Shown here piece by piece: positions 1 through 6,040 of a stretch of DNA of 6,040 bases (positions within the stretch are counted from its first letter, which is position 1; each line of letters starts with the position of its first letter). This DNA comes from an uncultured Leuconostoc sp. (GTDB lineage Bacteria; Bacillota; Bacilli; Lactobacillales; Lactobacillaceae), in contig NZ_CAMJRK010000085.1 in assembly GCF_946222815.1 (NCBI RefSeq), forward strand, positions 1 through 6,040, read 5' to 3'. The notes beneath the pieces are model-generated. The model searched no databases. It was given only the letters and a program-made list of their open reading frames with translations, and was not told where the DNA came from. The position numbers and the translations under genes were made by a program.

Positions 1-551
1 GGGGTATACGAAGCATCTTGATTTGTTTTATCTTCATGCCAATTTAAGTTGTGATTTTGTGCATAACTGACTAACTCTTGCTTAGTTATCAACAAAAAAG
101 GTCTAACAATCATTTGGTTTTGATTGCTCATACCAGCTAATTGCATCAATTGTCCACCACGCATCAACTTTAATAGTACTGTTTCTGCTTGGTCATCTGC
201 GTGATGCGCAACAACCACAGTCGTCGTATGATATTTACTGGCAAGTTGATCAAAAAAATGATATCGAAAATCACGTGCCTGTTTTTCTACTGCAGTATCG
301 GGCACATTTAACCATTCTGTTTGTTCAAATATTGCTTGATAGTTATCTGCTAATTGGCGAACAAATTTTTCATCCGCATCACTTTCTTCACGTAAATGAT
401 AGTTAACATGAGCAACAACAAGCTTTGCATCTGGTAACTGTTGTCGTAATGTATGCAGTAACACAACAGAATCAACACCACCAGAAACAGCCACAATAAC
501 TGTGGCTGCCCAATTATATAATTGTAATTGTTTTTGAATTTTTTCAGTCAT
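1..551 (-). CDS. tilS: tRNA(Ile)-lysidine synthetase TilS, N-terminal part (runs off the left edge)
   Basis: TilS is a cytoplasmic ATP-dependent enzyme that joins lysine to C34 of the CAU-anticodon tRNA-Ile, making lysidine so that the tRNA reads AUA and is charged with isoleucine. The visible 183 codons cover the N-type ATP pyrophosphatase domain: the PP-loop SGGVDS at residues 23-28, a histidine/aspartate motif HHADDQAET at 116-124, ARDFRY at 92-97 in the position of the family's ARxxRY motif, and RPFL followed by HEDKTN near the cut end. The C-terminal domains lie outside the window. The ATG at 551 is the only plausible start, because the same frame has a stop at 585-587 and no ATG, GTG or TTG between. 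It has no good Shine-Dalgarno sequence; the only candidate, GGTG at 563-566, lies inside a hairpin. It lies 29 bases after divIC. Identity is very secure; no damage is seen. Confidence 0.96.
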   Translation of the reverse strand, partial: MTEKIQKQLQLYNWAATVIVAVSGGVDSVVLLHTLRQQLPDAKLVVAHVNYHLREESDADEKFVRQLADNYQAIFEQTEWLNVPDTAVEKQARDFRYHFFDQLASKYHTTTVVVAHHADDQAETVLLKLMRGGQLMQLAGMSNQNQMIVRPFLLITKQELVSYAQNHNLNWHEDKTNQDASYT

Positions 552-555
552 TATA

Positions 556-577
556 GAAAAAGCACCAATGAGGTGCC
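556..577 (-). terminator. Short hairpin plus T-run between divIC and tilS (possible attenuator)
   Basis: Read on the minus strand, GCACC (576-572) pairs with GGTGC (566-562) around the five-base loop TCATT, with a possible extra G-U pair at 577/561, and five Ts follow (561-557). This is the shape of a small intrinsic terminator. It fills the 29-base gap between the divIC stop and the tilS start. The stem is only 5-6 bp, so partial termination, or a role in limiting tilS translation, is more likely than full termination. The plus strand has no T-run after the hairpin, so the signal is directional. Confidence 0.55.
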
Positions 578-580
578 AAG

Positions 581-976
581 TTAATTATTATCTGAAGGTA
601 AATTATAAATGATTTCACCTTGTTTTGTGTAACCATACTTATCACGTAAAATTTGCTGTAGGTAAGTTGGATCATCTAAACGTTTTCGATTAGATTTCAA
701 ATCACTATTCGTTTTTTGAACAGCCGTTAAGCGATCTTGAGAAGCAGTTAACGTCACGTTTGCCGTATGTAGCTTAACTTGACTAATCAATAATTGTATC
801 GCAAATATTGTAGCAAAAACTGCACCAAAAAAGAGAATCTTTTTCTCACGATTAGCATGGGCCCTTTGATAATGCTTTTTAGCTTGCATATTGGCCGGTT
901 CCGAATGACGAATAATAGCTCTCATTTCTGGATTAACACGTTGTTTATGTGATTGTCTTCTGTTATAAGTCGACAT
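581..976 (-). CDS. divIC: Septum formation initiator, DivIC/FtsB family
   Basis: DivIC is a small bitopic membrane protein of the divisome. In Firmicutes it works with FtsL and DivIB to link septal peptidoglycan synthesis to the Z ring. The 131-residue product has the expected layout: a basic cytoplasmic N-terminus (residues 1-46, rich in Arg/Lys/His), one membrane segment (about 47-66), an extracytoplasmic stretch suited to coiled coil (about 67-100), and the family's C-terminal motif DDPTYLQQILRDKYGYTKQG (101-120). The stop-proximal tail is short and polar. The ATG at 976 has AGGT at 984-987 with 7-base spacing. It sits 74 bases after rqcP and 29 bases before tilS, the usual place of divIC in Firmicutes. 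Family assignment is firm; DivIC rather than FtsL follows from the motif and the neighbourhood. Confidence 0.92.
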   Translation of the reverse strand: MSTYNRRQSHKQRVNPEMRAIIRHSEPANMQAKKHYQRAHANREKKILFFGAVFATIFAIQLLISQVKLHTANVTLTASQDRLTAVQKTNSDLKSNRKRLDDPTYLQQILRDKYGYTKQGEIIYNLPSDNN

Positions 977-1050
977 GAATTTTACCTATTCTTAGTTTGG
1001 CATGTTCTTAGCATTTTTTCAACAATCTTTAGATTTGTTTAAACATTGGG

Positions 1051-1335
1051 TTACTTTTCACTACCGGTTTCTCGAAAATCTTGTGAAAAAGTCTCACTGA
1101 CAATTTCATACATATCGGCAGAAGCCTCTTTTTTAGTTGTTTCCACAATTTTAACTACGTTTACTGTTAAGGTTTTATTACCAAATCGTACTTCAAGCTC
1201 ATCGTTTGTCGAAACATCTGACGACGATTTAGCGACTTTACCATTAATTGAAATACGGCCTTGATCAGCAATTTCTTTAGCAACTGTTCGACGCTTAATT
1301 AAGCGTGACACTTTTAAATATTTATCTAAACGCAT
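1051..1335 (-). CDS. rqcP: RNA-binding S4-domain protein RqcP (YabO), ribosome-associated quality control
   Basis: RqcP is an Hsp15-like S4-domain protein. In B. subtilis it binds the obstructed 50S subunit together with RqcH and peptidyl-tRNA and supports addition of C-terminal alanine tails to stalled chains. The 94-residue product starts directly with the S4 fold, MRLDKYLKVSRLIKRR (1-16), followed by VAKEIADQGRISING (18-32) and a beta-rich section ending in a KTLTV strand. The remaining third contains TTKKEASADMYEIV, typical of this group, and a short charged tail. It is a little longer than I recall for the B. subtilis protein. The ATG at 1335 is supported by AAGAGGA at 1343-1349 with 7-base spacing, the clearest ribosome site of the operon. 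Placement between mfd and divIC matches yabO. General heat-shock protein Hsp15 is the alternative name for the wider family. Confidence 0.94.
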   Translation of the reverse strand: MRLDKYLKVSRLIKRRTVAKEIADQGRISINGKVAKSSSDVSTNDELEVRFGNKTLTVNVVKIVETTKKEASADMYEIVSETFSQDFRETGSEK

Positions 1336-1375
1336 TGTTTTTTCCTCTTGATATTCTTAATTTTTTAACACAATG

Positions 1376-4300
1376 TCATGATGTTACTTGCTGACGCGTG
1401 ATTACCATCAGCAAAAAATCACGTAAAATGTTCAACCAAATGCTACTTTCAGCGACATCATTAACTGTTATGATAACTTGTAAATTACCGGTCTCTGTTC
1501 GCACAGCTACCTTTAATGGCACATCGACCAATGTTTCAAAAATGGCCTCGCCAGCTAATGTCGCCGTCGCATCAGAATTAAACACAATTGCTAACTGTTG
1601 TCTCTGCCTTCTTATATTGGTTACTCGTGCTTGGTCAGCCAATTGCTTAATTTGACCGACAAGTAATAGTCGGGCTACTTCATCTGGCATGTCACCAAAA
1701 CGGTCAAGCATGTCCGTCTCAATTTCTTCAAATTCTTTATCTGTGCGCGCTTGGCGAATACGAGTATATAATTCAATTTTTTGTGCATTATCTGGCACAT
1801 AAGTATCTGGCAAGTAAGCTAACACACCAAGAATTAATTCAGCATCTGTTTCCGTCGTTTTGCTTGTTGCCATTGTTTGACCTTGTTTTGTAGCAACAGC
1901 GTCTTTTAACATCTTAGTATACATGTCATAACCAACTGAATCAATAAAGCCATGCTGCTGTTTACCAAGTATATCACCTGCGCCTCGAATACTTAAATCA
2001 CGCATGGCAATACGAAACCCAGAACCCAATTCCGTAAAATCACGGATTGCTTCAAGGCGTTTCTCTGCTTCTTCACTTGGTGTTCTTGAAAATGGATAGG
2101 TAAAGTAGGCATATGCTAAACGAGACGAACGGCCAACACGACCACGTAATTGGTATAGCTGTGATAAGCCCATATGATCTGCATTTTCAACAATTAAAGT
2201 ATTAGCATTGGGAATATCAACACCTGTTTCGATAATTGTTGTTGTGACTAGCACATCATAATTACCATTCAAAAAATCATATAAAACACTTTCTAACTGT
2301 GTTTCAGACATTTGGCCATGAATGGCACCCACACGTGCAGATGGCACCAAATCCTCGATTTGACTAGCCACACGATCAATATCTGCTACGCGATTATGTA
2401 GATAAAATACTTGACCCCCACGGGCTAGTTCCTTTTCAATAGCATTTCTCACAATTATCCAATCTGCTTCCAGAACATATGTTTGAATTGGATAACGATT
2501 AGCCGGAGGTGTTTCAATAATTGATAAATCTCTCGCACCAACCATCGCCATGTTTAATGTTCGCGGAATTGGTGTTGCCGTCAAGGTTAATACATCAACA
2601 CTGTGACGCAGCTGTTTGAGCCGCTCCTTGTGTTTAACGCCAAAACGTTGTTCTTCATCAATAATTAACAGACCAAGATCTAAAAAATCAACATCTTTAC
2701 TCAGTAAACGATGTGTGCCAACAACAATATCAATTTGATGTTCATTTAATTGTTTAATTACAAATTTATTTTGCGCAGTTGTCTGGAAACGACTGAGTAC
2801 GCCAATTTTAATATTTGGAAAATCATTGAAGCGTGCTAACATCGTTTCATAATGTTGTTGGACTAAAATTGTTGTTGGTGCTAAAAACGCCACCTGTTTG
2901 CCCGCATGTACTGCTTTAAAAACTGCCCTTAAAGCGACCTCTGTTTTACCAAAACCAACATCCCCCACTAGTAGGCGATCCATTGGTCGTCGCTTTTGCA
3001 TGTCAACTTTAATTTCTTCAATCGAACGAATTTGATCTGGCGTTTCTGGATAACCAAAGGCCATGTCAAACTTCAATTGGTCTGTATCATCTGGCGGAAA
3101 GGCATAGCCCTGTTGCGCTTCACGTTTGGCATAAAGATCCAATAAATCATCAGCAATATCTTCGATTTTTGCTGCCACTTGTCGCTTAGTCTTTGCCCAC
3201 TCGACACCACCGAGTTTATTTAATTTAGGTGCTTTGGCAGCATCTGATGCGCCAATATACTTCTGAATTAAATTTAATTGGGTGACTGGAATAAAAATTT
3301 TAGCATTTTTTTGATAAGCGATAGATAAATAATCTTGTTTACCACCATCAACCGTCATTGTCTGTAAACCTTCGTAACGACCAATACCATGATTGATATG
3401 AACGACATAGTCACCGACATTCAATTCACTGTATGACTTTAAACGCTCCGCATTGTTAATTTTACGCTGTCTTGGTGCTACTTGCCGTGTTTTGGTAAAT
3501 AATTCGTGTGCTGTCAATACAATCAAATGTAATTTTGGCCACTCAAATCCTATGGCTAAATCACCTGTCATTAGCTGCACTTGATTTGGTTGCACATGAC
3601 GGGTTTCAATAATTGGCACCCTAATATCACTTAAAGACGCACTGAGGTGTTGCCGTTGCTTGTCATCACTACTTATTAACAAGATAACTGTCATGCCAGC
3701 ATCTTGTGCATACTGCAAATCAGTCCTAAGTGTCTCAATTTGGCCATAATATTGGTTAGCCGGACGAGTCGTAACTTCTTCAATATTAGTAAACTTAATG
3801 TTGTTCAAACCACGCTGAAAATTTGCTAAATAGATGGTTGCACGTTTATTTTGCGTTAATAAATCAGTAAAGTCTGCGCGTAACAGTTGTCCAGGAATGA
3901 CTTGATAGGCTGATAACTGTTTATCTAACCATTCTTGATCATAAGTCAACTGTTGGCTCTGCATATCTTTTAATCGCGTGAATTCATCCACAAAGATCAA
4001 AATATCATCCGAAAAATAATCCAATAAAGTTGTTTCGCCATCAAAAAAATTGGTTGCATAAGGCAACAATTGATTCACACGTCCATGCTCATTTAACACA
4101 TGTTGTGTTGCTGCAAAGCCCTCTGTCGCATGTTTTTTTGCAACACCTATTAATGCCTTACGATAGTTATTAAATGCCGTCTCAATTGTTTGTTTAGCAG
4201 CATCATATTGCGCCTCTGACACAATAAAATCGGTCGCCGGCTGCACATGATAACTTTTAAGAACCGTCGTGCTTTTTTGTGTTGACACATCAAAATTTTT

Positions 4301-4897
4301 CAATTGATCCAATTCATCATCAAAAAAATCTAACCGAATAGGGTCATCACTAGTTATTGGGTAAATATCAATAATAGCGCCACGTTGTGCAAACTCACCA
4401 GCACCTTGTACTAATTTTGTGGGTATGTAACCCATCATCATTAATGTTTTTTTTATGTCGCTTAACTGGTAGGTCTGTCCAACTGTCAATGATAATCCTG
4501 CCATATCAACTGTTTCTGGTTTAGGTAGTAATCGTTCGGCACCAGCTAGACTTGCCACAACAACTTTAGCCTCACCTTTTCTTAAGGCTAATAAGGTCGC
4601 CACGCGCTGCAGCCGTAAGTCAGGTGAACTAATCGCAATTTCTGTTGCCAAAGACTCTTCTGCAGGAAAGTTAAAGACATTTGCCATAAGACTTGATAAG
4701 TCAGCAAATAATTGATCGGCATGCACTTGTGTGTCTGTAACAACTAACATTTGACGTGGATTGGCTTGATATAGCGCTGCGATACTTGCAGCGCGTGCAC
4801 TACCATTGACACCTAAAAACAACTGCGAAGAACCTTCAGTTGCTTGCTCGTTAAGATGTTTAATTGTATCTGATTGTGCTAAAAAATGAGTTAACAT
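1376..4897 (-). CDS. mfd: Transcription-repair coupling factor Mfd
   Basis: Mfd is a DNA translocase that recognises RNA polymerase stalled at lesions, pushes it off and recruits UvrA for nucleotide excision repair. The 1173-residue protein is full length for the family. The N-terminal UvrB-like region (about 1-480) includes NGSARAASIAALY in place of a working Walker A, as usual in Mfd, and RGAIIDIYP. The RNA-polymerase-interacting domain begins at VGDYVVHINHGIGRYEG (494-510). The helicase motor follows: FGYPETPDQ (614-622), Walker A GDVGFGKT (645-652), DEEQ (747-750), TATPIPRT (773-780), QLRGRVGR (916-923) and the translocation region around RDLSIRGAGDILGKQQHG (966-983). The last 150 or so residues form the autoinhibitory UvrA-binding domain. 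The ATG at 4897 has AGGT at 4905-4908, 7 bases away. It lies 58 bases after pth and 40 before rqcP. No frameshift or missing motif is seen. Confidence 0.99.
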   Translation of the reverse strand: MLTHFLAQSDTIKHLNEQATEGSSQLFLGVNGSARAASIAALYQANPRQMLVVTDTQVHADQLFADLSSLMANVFNFPAEESLATEIAISSPDLRLQRVATLLALRKGEAKVVVASLAGAERLLPKPETVDMAGLSLTVGQTYQLSDIKKTLMMMGYIPTKLVQGAGEFAQRGAIIDIYPITSDDPIRLDFFDDELDQLKNFDVSTQKSTTVLKSYHVQPATDFIVSEAQYDAAKQTIETAFNNYRKALIGVAKKHATEGFAATQHVLNEHGRVNQLLPYATNFFDGETTLLDYFSDDILIFVDEFTRLKDMQSQQLTYDQEWLDKQLSAYQVIPGQLLRADFTDLLTQNKRATIYLANFQRGLNNIKFTNIEEVTTRPANQYYGQIETLRTDLQYAQDAGMTVILLISSDDKQRQHLSASLSDIRVPIIETRHVQPNQVQLMTGDLAIGFEWPKLHLIVLTAHELFTKTRQVAPRQRKINNAERLKSYSELNVGDYVVHINHGIGRYEGLQTMTVDGGKQDYLSIAYQKNAKIFIPVTQLNLIQKYIGASDAAKAPKLNKLGGVEWAKTKRQVAAKIEDIADDLLDLYAKREAQQGYAFPPDDTDQLKFDMAFGYPETPDQIRSIEEIKVDMQKRRPMDRLLVGDVGFGKTEVALRAVFKAVHAGKQVAFLAPTTILVQQHYETMLARFNDFPNIKIGVLSRFQTTAQNKFVIKQLNEHQIDIVVGTHRLLSKDVDFLDLGLLIIDEEQRFGVKHKERLKQLRHSVDVLTLTATPIPRTLNMAMVGARDLSIIETPPANRYPIQTYVLEADWIIVRNAIEKELARGGQVFYLHNRVADIDRVASQIEDLVPSARVGAIHGQMSETQLESVLYDFLNGNYDVLVTTTIIETGVDIPNANTLIVENADHMGLSQLYQLRGRVGRSSRLAYAYFTYPFSRTPSEEAEKRLEAIRDFTELGSGFRIAMRDLSIRGAGDILGKQQHGFIDSVGYDMYTKMLKDAVATKQGQTMATSKTTETDAELILGVLAYLPDTYVPDNAQKIELYTRIRQARTDKEFEEIETDMLDRFGDMPDEVARLLLVGQIKQLADQARVTNIRRQRQQLAIVFNSDATATLAGEAIFETLVDVPLKVAVRTETGNLQVIITVNDVAESSIWLNILRDFLLMVITRQQVTS

Positions 4898-4955
4898 GCT
4901 TAAAACCTGGTCCCCTATCAGTCGTTTAATATATACGTTAAATGATTAATAAGTA

Positions 4956-5525
4956 TTAGCCATTATACTTATTACTTAATTCTGATATGCCATCACCTTT
5001 AATCCAATCTTCTATGGCCAACATGCTATGATCTAACATATGATTGACATCATCTGCTTCAGCACGTGAAAATTTACCCAAAACATAATGAATAACTGCC
5101 TGTTGTTCATGGTTTGGATGTCCCAAACCAAACTTAAGTCGTAAGAATGTTTGTGATCCAGTATGTACAATGATGGACTTCAAGCCATTATGGCCACCTG
5201 CAGAACCTTTTGCACGAAATCGTAATTTGCCAAAGGGTAAATCCATATCATCAGCCAACACCATGACATCAGTATTAATGTCGCCACCATAATAATCGAG
5301 CATTGCGCGCACCGCTTTACCAGAATCATTCATATATGTTGTTGGCTTAACTAATACCACCTGTTCGCCATCAATAGTTAATTTTGCTATTGTAGCAAAT
5401 TGTTTGCTAGGTACAAATGCCACATTGTGTGCTGCTGCAAAAGCATCAACCGCCATAAATCCAATATTATGTCTTGTCTTATCGTACTCTAACCCAATAT
5501 TGCCTAATCCAATGATATATTTCAT
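4956..5525 (-). CDS. pth: Peptidyl-tRNA hydrolase
   Basis: Pth cleaves the ester bond of peptidyl-tRNAs that drop off the ribosome, recycling tRNA; it is an essential cytoplasmic monomer. With the start at 5525 the product is 189 residues, the usual size, and begins MKYIIGLGN like other family members. Expected active-site residues are present: Asn9 in GLGNIG, His19 in TRHN, Asn66 in PTTYMN, Asp92 in ADDMDLP, and Asn113 in SAGGHNGLK. The common Pro of GLGNPG is Ile10 here, a tolerated change. An in-frame ATG at 5597 would add 24 residues, but that extension has no family resemblance, has no ribosome site and overlaps likely promoter sequence, so I rejected it. AAGGA upstream of the chosen start is unusually far (16 bases). 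It is probably the first gene of the minus-strand operon. Confidence 0.98.
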   Translation of the reverse strand: MKYIIGLGNIGLEYDKTRHNIGFMAVDAFAAAHNVAFVPSKQFATIAKLTIDGEQVVLVKPTTYMNDSGKAVRAMLDYYGGDINTDVMVLADDMDLPFGKLRFRAKGSAGGHNGLKSIIVHTGSQTFLRLKFGLGHPNHEQQAVIHYVLGKFSRAEADDVNHMLDHSMLAIEDWIKGDGISELSNKYNG

Positions 5526-5529
5526 ATTA

Positions 5530-5560
5530 ATTATACGCGCTTCCTTACTAAAATTCTCAA
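5530..5560 (-). promoter_or_regulatory. Candidate promoter next to the pth start (TTGAGA-19-TATAAT)
   Basis: On the minus strand TTGAGA (5560-5555) and a perfect TATAAT (5535-5530) are separated by 19 bases, long but within what sigma-70-type promoters accept. The -10 ends only 4 bases before the pth ATG, so a transcript from here would begin at or inside the start codon and be leaderless or non-coding for pth. Both boxes are strong by sequence, but the position makes a real role doubtful. Confidence 0.3.
5540..5546 (-). promoter_or_regulatory. pth: Possible distant ribosome binding site of pth
   Basis: AAGGAAG on the minus strand is the only Shine-Dalgarno-like run before pth, but 16 bases separate AGGA from the ATG at 5525, about twice the 7-base spacing found for mfd, rqcP, divIC and the CBS gene. 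No ATG, GTG or TTG in the pth frame lies at a better distance. Either the spacing is tolerated or this match is fortuitous. Confidence 0.4.
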
Positions 5561-5571
5561 TCTTAACTACC

Positions 5572-5580
5572 AGTATAACA
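5572..5580 (-). promoter_or_regulatory. Extended -10 promoter element for the pth operon
   Basis: Minus-strand TGTTATACT gives TATACT (5 of 6 matches to TATAAT) with a TG one base upstream, an extended -10. No convincing -35 lies at 16-18 bases, which extended -10 promoters can do without. Transcription would start near 5565, leaving a leader of about 40 bases that includes the AAGGA site. It overlaps the dyad at 5578-5589. Confidence 0.42.
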
Positions 5581-5589
5581 GAATTCTGT
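5578..5589. promoter_or_regulatory. 12-base perfect dyad, possible operator
   Basis: ACAGAATTCTGT is perfectly self-complementary. A second way of reading the same spot gives the inverted arms ATAACA (5575-5580) and TGTTAT (5589-5594) around an 8-base centre. It lies between two divergent genes and overlaps the extended -10 of the pth operon, where a repressor site would be expected. I do not recognise the regulator, and one palindrome of this size in AT-rich DNA may be chance. Confidence 0.35.
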
Positions 5590-5633
5590 GTTATCATGAT
5601 GTATGGCTATTTAATGATAAAAAAATTAATTTT

Positions 5634-5637
5634 AGGA
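5634..5637 (+). promoter_or_regulatory. Ribosome binding site of the CBS-domain gene
   Basis: AGGA lies 7 bases before the ATG at 5645. This fixes the start of the partial plus-strand gene, whose coding region is cut by the window edge. Confidence 0.75.
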
Positions 5638-5644
5638 TAAGTAT

Positions 5645-6040
5645 ATGCTCCATGAAACTTTAATCACCCAAAAGTCAGAATTAACTACTGTAACTGAAAA
5701 TACAACTATTGCACAAGTGAACGATTTGTTTAATTCACCAAGCGAAGCACACACGCGTACGATGCCAATTCTAGATGAATCTGGCAAGCTTTTTCGTGGT
5801 AATGTTTATAAGCAACATGTTTACGAACATATCGCTAAAAATGGTGATATGAATCTGCCTGTCACGACAATTATGCGTAATTCAACTAAATTTATTTATA
5901 CCACTAGTCAATTTTATGAAGTGTTTTTTGCCATTCGCGACCTCCCATTTATTGCTGTACTAGATGATAATCATCATTTTACCGGTATATTCACCCACGA
6001 CGCATTAATGGATTTATTATCACAAAGCTGGTCTGTTCCT
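5645..6040 (+). CDS. Paired-CBS-domain protein, CbpA-like (c-di-AMP-binding group), N-terminal part
   Basis: The frame is open from the ATG at 5645 to the right edge, 132 codons, with a good ribosome site. Two CBS domains are visible. The first spans about residues 7-63 and contains MPILDESGKLFRGNVY (40-55); the second spans about 73-128 and contains DLPFIAVLDDN (99-109) and FTGIFTHDALMDLL (112-125). The linker GDMNLPVTTIMRNSTKFI (67-84) and the ending LLSQSW resemble, from memory, the lactic-acid-bacterial family named CbpA, cytoplasmic proteins of about 215 residues with a C-terminal ACT-like domain that bind cyclic di-AMP. That would make it a signalling adaptor in osmolyte or metabolic control. 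The ligand and the ACT domain are inference, since the C-terminus is outside the window. A generic adenosine-nucleotide-sensing CBS protein is the alternative. It is transcribed away from pth. Confidence 0.87.
   Translation, partial: MLHETLITQKSELTTVTENTTIAQVNDLFNSPSEAHTRTMPILDESGKLFRGNVYKQHVYEHIAKNGDMNLPVTTIMRNSTKFIYTTSQFYEVFFAIRDLPFIAVLDDNHHFTGIFTHDALMDLLSQSWSVP

Noticed and set aside
989..1011. Direct repeat TTCTTAG (989-995 and 1005-1011), 16 bases apart, in the rqcP-divIC gap
   Set aside because: Seven-base repeats in AT-rich DNA are expected by chance, and no promoter boxes with suitable spacing accompany it.
1046..1264. 72-residue plus-strand reading frame opposite rqcP
   Set aside because: It lies almost wholly antisense to a well-supported S4-domain gene, has no family resemblance and no clear ribosome site.
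1398..1655. 85-residue plus-strand reading frame opposite the 3' end of mfd
   Set aside because: Shadow of the conserved Mfd C-terminal coding region; the translation looks like no known protein.
4898..4955. AT-rich pth-mfd gap with TTTAA/TTAAA arms and a TATATT, considered as an internal promoter
   Set aside because: No -35 box at a workable distance and the stem is five A/T pairs; cotranscription from pth is simpler.
5526..5597. 24-residue N-terminal extension of Pth starting at the ATG at 5597
   Set aside because: Pth proteins begin at the MKYIIGLGN position; the extension overlaps promoter-like sequence and has no ribosome site.
5586..5615. TTTAAT at 5610-5615 as a -10 box for the CBS gene
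   Set aside because: It matches the -10 well, but no acceptable -35 and no extended -10 were found; a promoter must exist but I cannot place it.
5404..5640. 78-residue plus-strand reading frame overlapping the start of pth and the intergenic region
   Set aside because: Antisense to conserved Pth N-terminal codons, and its end abuts the ribosome site of the CBS gene. Its hydrophobic look comes from the complement of pth codons.

Overview
This is a compact housekeeping stretch of an AT-rich Gram-positive (Firmicutes) chromosome, most likely a lactic acid bacterium of the order Lactobacillales. The gene order pth-mfd-rqcP-divIC-tilS, all on the minus strand, is the lactic-acid-bacterial version of the Bacillus subtilis spoVC(pth)-to-ftsH region with the sporulation genes gone. 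A Leuconostoc/Weissella-type genome is my guess from protein character and the lack of an S1-domain gene between divIC and tilS. The genus is inference and not proven.

Layout, in transcription order on the minus strand (right to left): pth (peptidyl-tRNA hydrolase, 5525-4956); mfd (transcription-repair coupling factor, 4897-1376); rqcP (S4-domain ribosome-quality-control factor, 1335-1051); divIC (FtsB/DivIC septum protein, 976-581); and the first 183 codons of tilS (tRNA-Ile lysidine synthetase, 551 to the left edge). Gaps between these genes are only 29 to 74 bases, which fits one operon. A short GC-rich hairpin followed by five Ts fills the divIC-tilS gap and may act as an attenuator or partial terminator. 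On the plus strand, diverging from pth, is the first 132 codons of a paired-CBS-domain protein that resembles the c-di-AMP-binding CbpA group (5645 to the right edge).

The 119-base divergent region between pth and the CBS gene holds the most regulatory structure: a perfect 12-base dyad, an extended -10 element for the pth operon overlapping it, and a consensus TATAAT almost touching the pth start codon. No stretch longer than 300 bases lacks a gene. I saw no tRNA, rRNA, mobile element or CRISPR array.

Functionally, pth and rqcP both deal with peptidyl-tRNA and stalled ribosomes, Mfd removes stalled RNA polymerase, TilS matures a tRNA, and DivIC acts in cell division. I did not find a novel system. 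The findings are modest regulatory and gene-order observations.
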